From contig JBDTOX010000166.1 of assembly GCA_039933015.1 (NCBI GenBank), positions 1 through 11,719 of the forward strand: a DNA stretch of 11,719 nucleotides. The letters are read 5' to 3'. The stretch is from JBDTOX01 sp039933015. GTDB taxonomy: Bacteria; Pseudomonadota; Gammaproteobacteria; Burkholderiales; Methylophilaceae. Of this stretch, positions 7,584-11,719 are shown in pieces. The position numbers and the translations under genes were made by a program. Within the stretch, counting starts at the first letter, position 1; the number at the start of each line of letters is the position of its first letter. The notes beneath the pieces are model-generated. The model made no database searches, was not told where the DNA came from, and was given only the letters and a program-made list of their open reading frames with translations.

Positions 7584-7607
7584 GGAGTACTACCATGGTG
7601 GTACTCC
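7584..7607. promoter_or_regulatory. Reductase operator, extended 24-bp palindrome
   Basis: The core TACTACC-AT-GGTGGTA (7588-7603) is extended on both sides by GGAG and CTCC, giving a 24-bp palindrome with a single mismatched pair. This is the most symmetric member of the repeat set. It lies in the divergent gap between the reductase and cupin genes, nearer the reductase. Confidence 0.7.
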
Positions 7608-7717
7608 ATGCTACCGGCCGCCACCGACGAAATCCCTGATGGCTCAGCCCAGGCCCGACTTTACAACCAGGGGTGTAACCTGCCCGGCCAGATTAACATC
7701 AACATTGTCCTGGGGAT

Positions 7718-7733
7718 TACCCCTTAAGTAGTA
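7718..7733. promoter_or_regulatory. Cupin operator, 7-2-7 inverted repeat
   Basis: TACCCCT-TA-AGTAGTA. The left heptamer fits the NarL consensus TACYNMT fully; the right arm read on the other strand is TACTACT, which also fits. The following promoter elements match those of dmd in sequence and spacing. It lies about 202 bp before the cupin start, in the divergent region shared with the reductase. Confidence 0.65.
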
Positions 7734-7747
7734 CCCTCTAATGGTAA

Positions 7748-7778
7748 TGGACATAATTACGCGGGGAAATATTATGCT
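7748..7778 (+). promoter_or_regulatory. Probable cupin promoter
   Basis: TGGACA (7748-7753) and TATGCT (7773-7778) are spaced 19 bp. The string ATGGACAT containing the first hexamer, and ATGCT in the second, recur at the same distances from the operator upstream of dmd. A start near 7785 implies a leader of about 150 nt containing short inverted repeats (GCAGTC/GACTGC at 7839/7861 and GCCAG/CTGGC at 7878/7886). Confidence 0.55.
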
Positions 7779-7934
7779 AATTCAGATTATTATAAATTCT
7801 GAAATTACCGGCCAACACGCACTAATCTGATTATGACCGCAGTCGCAGCCTGTTTATTGAGACTGCTTGCACAATCAGCCAGCCGCTGGCAGTATTAGCG
7901 TCCACTTTTACCAAGTAACCTCGGGAGATATTGA

Positions 7935-8318
7935 ATGAAAATAGTTTCGTTTGGAAAGTTTGATGCCTGCAACTCCACACCTATCACGACCGATCTTGAT
8001 GGCTGGAAGCCTGTTGAAGGCTCACCAACCATGAAAACCTGGATTGAGCACGCCCCGGCTGACGGCAAGTTCCTCACCGGTTTCTGGGAAGCTACACCTG
8101 GCACCTACCAAGTCACTTACAATGCTGATGAATTGGTGCACATGTTCGAAGGCAAGGCCACGCTTACCGAAGACGGTGGCGAGTCCAAGACCTATGTAGG
8201 CGGCGACAGCTTTTTTGTGGAAGCTGGTTTCAAGGGCACCTGGAAAACTGAAAAAACCGTGCGCAAGATTTTCGCCATCAGAATTGGCCAGGATGTAACG
8301 GCGCCATTCGGAGGCTAA
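7935..8318 (+). CDS. Small Cupin_3 (DUF861-type) protein
   Basis: 127 residues, a single cupin barrel. Recognisable Cupin_3 features are W51-E-x3-G56-x3-V-x-Y62, then E66-x5-E72-G73, the turn G89-G90-D91-x-F-F, and G98-x2-G-x-W103 followed by TVRK. The classical cupin metal-binding His cluster is not visible: H69 is the only histidine in the first motif and there is none in the second, so a metalloenzyme role is doubtful. Proteins of this family often sit beside amine or amino-acid oxidation genes, with unknown or accessory roles. GGGAGA lies 6 nt before ATG 7935. It has its own operator-promoter at 7718-7778 and a terminator at 8338-8365, so it is probably monocistronic. Cytoplasmic, no signal peptide. 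A binding or sensor role is possible but unproven. Confidence 0.85.
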   Translation: MKIVSFGKFDACNSTPITTDLDGWKPVEGSPTMKTWIEHAPADGKFLTGFWEATPGTYQVTYNADELVHMFEGKATLTEDGGESKTYVGGDSFFVEAGFKGTWKTEKTVRKIFAIRIGQDVTAPFGG

Positions 8319-8337
8319 GCCACACTCTGCAGCACCC

Positions 8338-8365
8338 AAAAAGCCACGTTGAACGTGGCTTTTTT
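8338..8365 (+). terminator. Intrinsic terminator after the cupin gene
   Basis: AAAAAGCCACGT and ACGTGGCTTTTT form a 12-bp stem with a TGA loop, and the stem runs straight into six T. It begins 19 nt past the cupin stop and ends before the dmd operator, separating the two plus-strand units. Confidence 0.9.
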
Positions 8366-8428
8366 AATGAACGACGCGAATACGTTTCAGGCCCTGTTCA
8401 ACAGCACCCAAACATTCCATTTTGTCAG

Positions 8429-8444
8429 TACTCTCTAAGTAGTA
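8429..8444. promoter_or_regulatory. dmd operator, 7-2-7 inverted repeat
   Basis: TACTCTC-TA-AGTAGTA. The right arm and centre (TAAGTAGTA) are identical to those of the cupin operator. The dyad centre lies about 60 bp upstream of the inferred dmd transcript start, a usual position for a class I activator. Confidence 0.65.
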
Positions 8445-8458
8445 ATCCCTTGGAATGA

Positions 8459-8489
8459 TGGACATGGCCACCGAGCGACGTAACATGCT
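8459..8489 (+). promoter_or_regulatory. Probable dmd promoter
   Basis: TGGACA (8459-8464) and CATGCT (8484-8489) are spaced 19 bp, exactly as at the cupin promoter and at the same distance from the operator. Alternative -10: TAACAT at 8481-8486 with a 16-bp spacer. The leader would be about 55 nt. Confidence 0.55.
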
Positions 8490-8551
8490 GAATTAGGATT
8501 TTTAATCCCAAAACAATTCCTTTGAAATTTTTCCCTTTGGAGAGCGAGGCC

Positions 8552-10762
8552 ATGGCAAGAGATCCCCGGTTTGATATTTTATTCACACCCATCAAGATAG
8601 GTTCCAAAACCATACGCAACAGGTTCTATCAGGTGCCGCACTGCAACGGCGCCGGTACCAATTCCCCCGGCATGAATATGGCCCACCGCGGCATTAAGGC
8701 CGAAGGCGGCTGGGGTGCGGTTAACACAGAGCAATGCTCGATCCACCCTGAATGCGATGATACATTGCGGATTACCGCACGTATCTGGGATCAAGGCGAC
8801 ATGCGCAACCTTAAAGCTATGGTCGACCATGTTCACAGCCACGACTCACTTGCCGGCTGCGAACTGTTTTACGGTGGCCCCCATGCGCCAGGCCTGGAAT
8901 CACGCACAATCGCGCGTGGACCAAGCCAATACAATTCTGATTTCGCTACCGTACCGAATTGCCCGGGCTTTACCTACAATCATGCAGCAGATATTGACGA
9001 ACTAAAAAGACTGCAGCAGCAGTATGTAGACGCTGCGCTGCGTGCACGTGACGTAGGTTTCGACCTGGTCAACGTTTATGGCGCGCATGCCTATGGCCCT
9101 ATGCAGTGGCTCAACCCCTACTACAACCGCCGTACTGATGAATATGGTGGTAGCTTCGCAAATCGCGCCCGCTTCTGGGTTGAAACACTAGAGCAAATCA
9201 AGCGCGCATGCGGCGATGATATCGGCCTGGTTACCCGTTGCGCAGTTGATACGCTGTACGGTGGCAAGGGTGTCGAGATTGGCGAAGACGGTTTGAAATT
9301 TATCGAGCTGGCATCACCTTACCTAGACTTGTGGGATGTCAATATCGGCGACATCACCGAATGGGGTGAAGATGCTGGCCCTTCACGCTTCTACCAGATG
9401 GGTCATGAAAATGACTGGATTCGTCACATCAAGCAGGCAACCAGCAAGCCAGTAGTGGGTGTTGGTCGCTACTACGAACCTGAGAAAATGCTGCAAGTCG
9501 TTACTTCAGGCATTGTGGATATTATCGGCGCAGCACGTCCATCCATTGCCGATCCATGGTTGCCACGCAAGATTGATGAAGGCCGCGTGGATGACATCCG
9601 CACCTGTATCGGCTGTAACGTCTGTATCTCACGCTGGGAAATGGGCGGTGTGCCGTTCATTTGTACGCAAAATGCTACCGCCGGTGAGGAATATCGTCGC
9701 GGCTGGCACCCAGAGAAGTTTGAGCCAGCAAAATCGGAACATGACGTTCTGATCGTTGGCGCAGGCCCTGCTGGTTCTGAATGCGCGCGCGTACTGATGG
9801 AACGCGGCTATACCGTTCACTTGGTGGACGCAAAAGAGAAGGTCGGCGGCTACGTCAACGACGTTGCGACACTGCCGGGTCTTGCCGAGTGGAGCTTCCA
9901 TCGTGATTACCGCGAAATCCAGCTCACCAAGCTGGTCAAAAAGAACAAGCAGTGTCAGCTGGCTTTAGGTGTTAAACCTATGACAGCCGACGACATCCTG
10001 GCCTATGGCGCATCGCGTGTCGTTATCGCTACGGGTGCCAAGTGGAGCACCAACGGTGTTAACCACCGCACACACGAGCCGATTCCTGGTGCAGACGCAA
10101 GCCTGCCGCACGTTCTGACGCCAGAACAGGTGTTTGAAGGTAAAAAAGCAGTTGGCAAGCGCGTAATGATCATCAACTACGATGCTTACTACACAGCGCC
10201 GAGCCTGGCAGAAAAATTCGCACGTGCCGGTCACGAAGTAACGGTTGCAACCGTTTGCCCATTGGGTGCTTACATGGACTTCACGCTGGAAGGCGCGAAC
10301 ATGCAGCGGCTTATTCACGAACTCGGCATCAAGGTGCTCGGTGAAACTGGCTGCTCTAAAGTGGAGAATGGTCGCGTTGAACTATTCAACATTTGGGGCG
10401 AAGGTTATAAACGCGAATACAAGGGTGCAGGTCAACTGCCGCGTAGAGAGAACAACAGTCATGAGTGGCACGAATGTGACACAGTGATTCTGGTTACTTC
10501 ACGCGTCTCGCAAGACGGACTCTATCGTGAACTGAAAGCGCGTAAGGCTGAGTGGGAATCGAATGGTATCGACAACGTATTTGTCATTGGTGACGCCGAA
10601 GCGCCAAGACTTATCGCAGATGTTACTTTCGACGGCCACCGTCTAGCTCGCGAGATCGAAGATGAGGATCCACAGCATCAGAAACCTTACAAGCGCGAAC
10701 AGAAGGTTTGGGGCGTTGCTTACAATCCGGGTGAAAATCCAGATCTGGAATGGAGACTGTAA
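8552..10762 (+). CDS. dmd: Dimethylamine dehydrogenase
   Basis: 736 residues, close in length and sequence to the Hyphomicrobium X enzyme as I recall it. It oxidises dimethylamine to methylamine and formaldehyde, using covalent 6-S-cysteinyl-FMN and a 4Fe-4S cluster, with electron-transferring flavoprotein as acceptor. Visible residues (Met = 1): C31 flavin linkage; Y176 and H179 in VYGAH; WGEDAGPSR with the active-site Asp; cluster cysteines 352, 355, 358 and 371; and a dinucleotide-binding GAGPAGSE near residue 410. Position 61 is Gln, where trimethylamine dehydrogenase has Tyr (mature residue 60), the change tied to the smaller substrate. A six-residue excess before the active site (a loop with NCPGFTYNH) distinguishes it from tmd. 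ATG 8552 is chosen: GGAG lies 9 nt upstream and the MARDP start matches tmd; an in-frame TTG at 8522 would add ten residues not seen in the family. Cytoplasmic, likely monocistronic. Confidence 0.95.
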   Translation: MARDPRFDILFTPIKIGSKTIRNRFYQVPHCNGAGTNSPGMNMAHRGIKAEGGWGAVNTEQCSIHPECDDTLRITARIWDQGDMRNLKAMVDHVHSHDSLAGCELFYGGPHAPGLESRTIARGPSQYNSDFATVPNCPGFTYNHAADIDELKRLQQQYVDAALRARDVGFDLVNVYGAHAYGPMQWLNPYYNRRTDEYGGSFANRARFWVETLEQIKRACGDDIGLVTRCAVDTLYGGKGVEIGEDGLKFIELASPYLDLWDVNIGDITEWGEDAGPSRFYQMGHENDWIRHIKQATSKPVVGVGRYYEPEKMLQVVTSGIVDIIGAARPSIADPWLPRKIDEGRVDDIRTCIGCNVCISRWEMGGVPFICTQNATAGEEYRRGWHPEKFEPAKSEHDVLIVGAGPAGSECARVLMERGYTVHLVDAKEKVGGYVNDVATLPGLAEWSFHRDYREIQLTKLVKKNKQCQLALGVKPMTADDILAYGASRVVIATGAKWSTNGVNHRTHEPIPGADASLPHVLTPEQVFEGKKAVGKRVMIINYDAYYTAPSLAEKFARAGHEVTVATVCPLGAYMDFTLEGANMQRLIHELGIKVLGETGCSKVENGRVELFNIWGEGYKREYKGAGQLPRRENNSHEWHECDTVILVTSRVSQDGLYRELKARKAEWESNGIDNVFVIGDAEAPRLIADVTFDGHRLAREIEDEDPQHQKPYKREQKVWGVAYNPGENPDLEWRL

Positions 10763-10795
10763 GTCTTCCAAGCAAGTCTTAAGACCTTGAAATAA

Positions 10796-10827
10796 CAACG
10801 GGGGCGACAGAAATGTCGCCCCCGTTG
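10796..10827 (+). terminator. Strong hairpin terminator after dmd
   Basis: A perfect 14-bp stem (CAACGGGGGCGACA with its complement) closed by a GAAA tetraloop begins 33 nt past the dmd stop. The following T tract is poor, with only three T a few bases on, so it may end transcription less sharply or act as a 3'-end protector. Confidence 0.75.
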
Positions 10828-11253
10828 CCATTTGTGGAACAAGCGTTACTGATGCACAGTAAGTGCAGGAAGCCAATCGGCAAGCGCACTGTGATAGTGC
10901 TATGACGCCGGCTTCATGGCGCACAGCCTGGTCGTAAAACTGTGCATGGCGGGCCACGGGATAATGCTGTGCTCCGCTGCATATACGGTGCATTACATGC
11001 ATTCCAGCCAAAATCAACGCCTGGCTCGCAAAAGCCGAGGAAACGATTGTGCAGTACCCACTTGCCGTACTAGCATGTATTTACCGTCTTGGACGTCACG
11101 CATAGCTCCGGTGGCAATCATGCAATTGAGTACAGCGTGTAAGTAATGCCAGGCACCAGTAGCAGTCAGTAACAAGCAGGGGACGGTGGAGGTTTTGCAA
11201 CGGTCCCGGCATTTATGCAGCATTCAACGTAAATTTATCAGTGAGGCACGAAT
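10828..11253. other. Intergenic region without a recognisable gene
   Basis: No open frame here has a ribosome site plus recognisable protein content, and the minus-strand frames of 69-124 codons resemble no family I know. No 7-2-7 repeat is seen. The last 70 bases hold a GGGAC/GTCCC pair with an 18-nt loop (about 11180-11207) and two ACGG strings, but not the paired ACGR-capped hairpins of a guanidine-II riboswitch. A decayed gene cannot be ruled out. Confidence 0.4.
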
Positions 11254-11574
11254 ATGGAATGGGTTATTCTTTTCATAGCAGGTCTATTCGAAACGGCGTG
11301 GGCAATTGGCCTGAAATACACCAATGGACTGACCCTGCTCTGGCCCACGGTGGCAACCTTGGTGATCATGGTGATCAGCGTGGTGCTTCTGGGCATTGCG
11401 ATGAAAACCTTACCTGTCGGTACTGCCTATGCGGTCTGGACCGGGATAGGCGCTGCAGGCACAATCATCTTCGGCATCGTGCTGTTTGGCGATGACGCGA
11501 GCATCGGACGGCTGGTATGTGTGGCACTAATCCTGACCGGTGTAATCGGACTGAAACTGGTCGGCCACGACTAA
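11254..11574 (+). CDS. gdx: Guanidinium exporter Gdx (SugE), SMR family
   Basis: 106 residues with four transmembrane helices, the usual size for the small multidrug resistance family. The sequence follows E. coli SugE/Gdx: W3, the essential charged residue E13 in helix 1 (IAGLFET), AWAIGLKYT, the helix 2 to 3 segment LPVGTAYAVWTGIGA, and a C-terminal LTGVIGLKL. Gdx proteins work as antiparallel dimers in the inner membrane, exchanging protons for guanidinium; some relatives also move small quaternary ammonium compounds. GAGG lies 7 nt before ATG 11254. Many gdx genes follow a guanidine riboswitch, but none could be recognised here. Its position after the dmd terminator makes it a separate unit, with no evidence that it belongs to the methylamine regulon. 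Confidence 0.93.
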   Translation: MEWVILFIAGLFETAWAIGLKYTNGLTLLWPTVATLVIMVISVVLLGIAMKTLPVGTAYAVWTGIGAAGTIIFGIVLFGDDASIGRLVCVALILTGVIGLKLVGHD

Positions 11575-11719
11575 AGATGTGCGACAGGAGCACATCCGTA
11601 GCTGTTGAGGGCTAGCATTTTAAGCTCGGGCCAGATCACGATGATCTAAATACCTAATTAATTCGCCTTTAAAAATTACATTTCTGTGCGTGCCTGTTTC
11701 AGTCAGGCGCAGTTACCCC
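11575..11719. other. Right-end non-coding stretch
   Basis: No gene is seen. A 7-bp inverted repeat (GATGTGC at 11576, GCACATC at 11590) directly follows gdx but lacks a T run, so it is only a weak terminator candidate. A GCCTG/CAGGC pair occurs near 11685-11708. Confidence 0.3.

Noticed and set aside
7781..7803. TTCAGA-11-TCTGAA inverted repeat in the cupin leader
   Set aside because: AT-rich surroundings make a 6-bp pair easy by chance, and it does not recur upstream of the other genes.
8522..8551. TTG start for dmd ten codons upstream of ATG 8552
   Set aside because: It has no ribosome site, and the extra residues are absent from the family; GGAG fits ATG 8552.
11180..11207. Possible guanidine-II riboswitch before gdx
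   Set aside because: The ACGG strings are not capped on GC stems: the flanking bases do not pair as that class requires.
10643..11223. Minus-strand frames of 69-124 codons after dmd
   Set aside because: They overlap the dmd 3' end or its terminator, have no ribosome sites, and match no family I can recognise.

Overview
The window looks like a chromosomal methylamine-utilisation region of an obligate or restricted methylotroph, most probably a betaproteobacterium of the Methylophilaceae (Methylophilus/Methylotenera/Methylovorus type). The basis is a 730-residue trimethylamine dehydrogenase that follows the Methylophilus methylotrophus W3A1 enzyme almost residue for residue as I remember it. 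A second paralogue has the diagnostic features of dimethylamine dehydrogenase.

Layout. 1-1913 (minus): 3'-truncated membrane-bound Fe-S oxidoreductase of the DgcB/HdrD type. About 1990-2163 (minus): frame-broken globin-like remnant. 2386-4578 (minus): trimethylamine dehydrogenase (tmd). 4721-4780: two hairpins that close the next unit. 4801-6501 (minus): APC-superfamily permease. 6733-7491 or 7533 (minus): stand-alone FAD/NAD(P)H reductase domain protein. 7935-8318 (plus): small Cupin_3 protein, followed by a clean intrinsic terminator. 8552-10762 (plus): dimethylamine dehydrogenase (dmd), followed by a strong terminator hairpin. 10828-11253: no convincing gene. 11254-11574 (plus): SMR-family guanidinium exporter Gdx/SugE.

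How the parts fit. Tmd converts trimethylamine to dimethylamine plus formaldehyde, and Dmd converts dimethylamine to methylamine plus formaldehyde. Both reduce electron-transferring flavoprotein, which is not in the window. The permease is a candidate amine importer, and the Fe-S oxidoreductase is a candidate route from the flavoprotein pool to the membrane.

The most interesting signal is not a gene. Five copies of an inverted repeat with 7-2-7 geometry (consensus about TACTMCC-WA-GGTRGTA) lie upstream of tmd, the permease, the reductase, the cupin gene and dmd, one each. Four of the five have a -35-like TTG or TGG hexamer starting at the same offset from the repeat; at the fifth, the reductase, the hexamer there is only TTATTT. 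The geometry and heptamers are those known for NarL/FixJ-type (GerE-fold) response regulators. This ties two proteins of unknown role, the reductase and the cupin, to the trimethylamine/dimethylamine pathway. No regulator gene is in the window. The Fe-S oxidoreductase and gdx show no such site.
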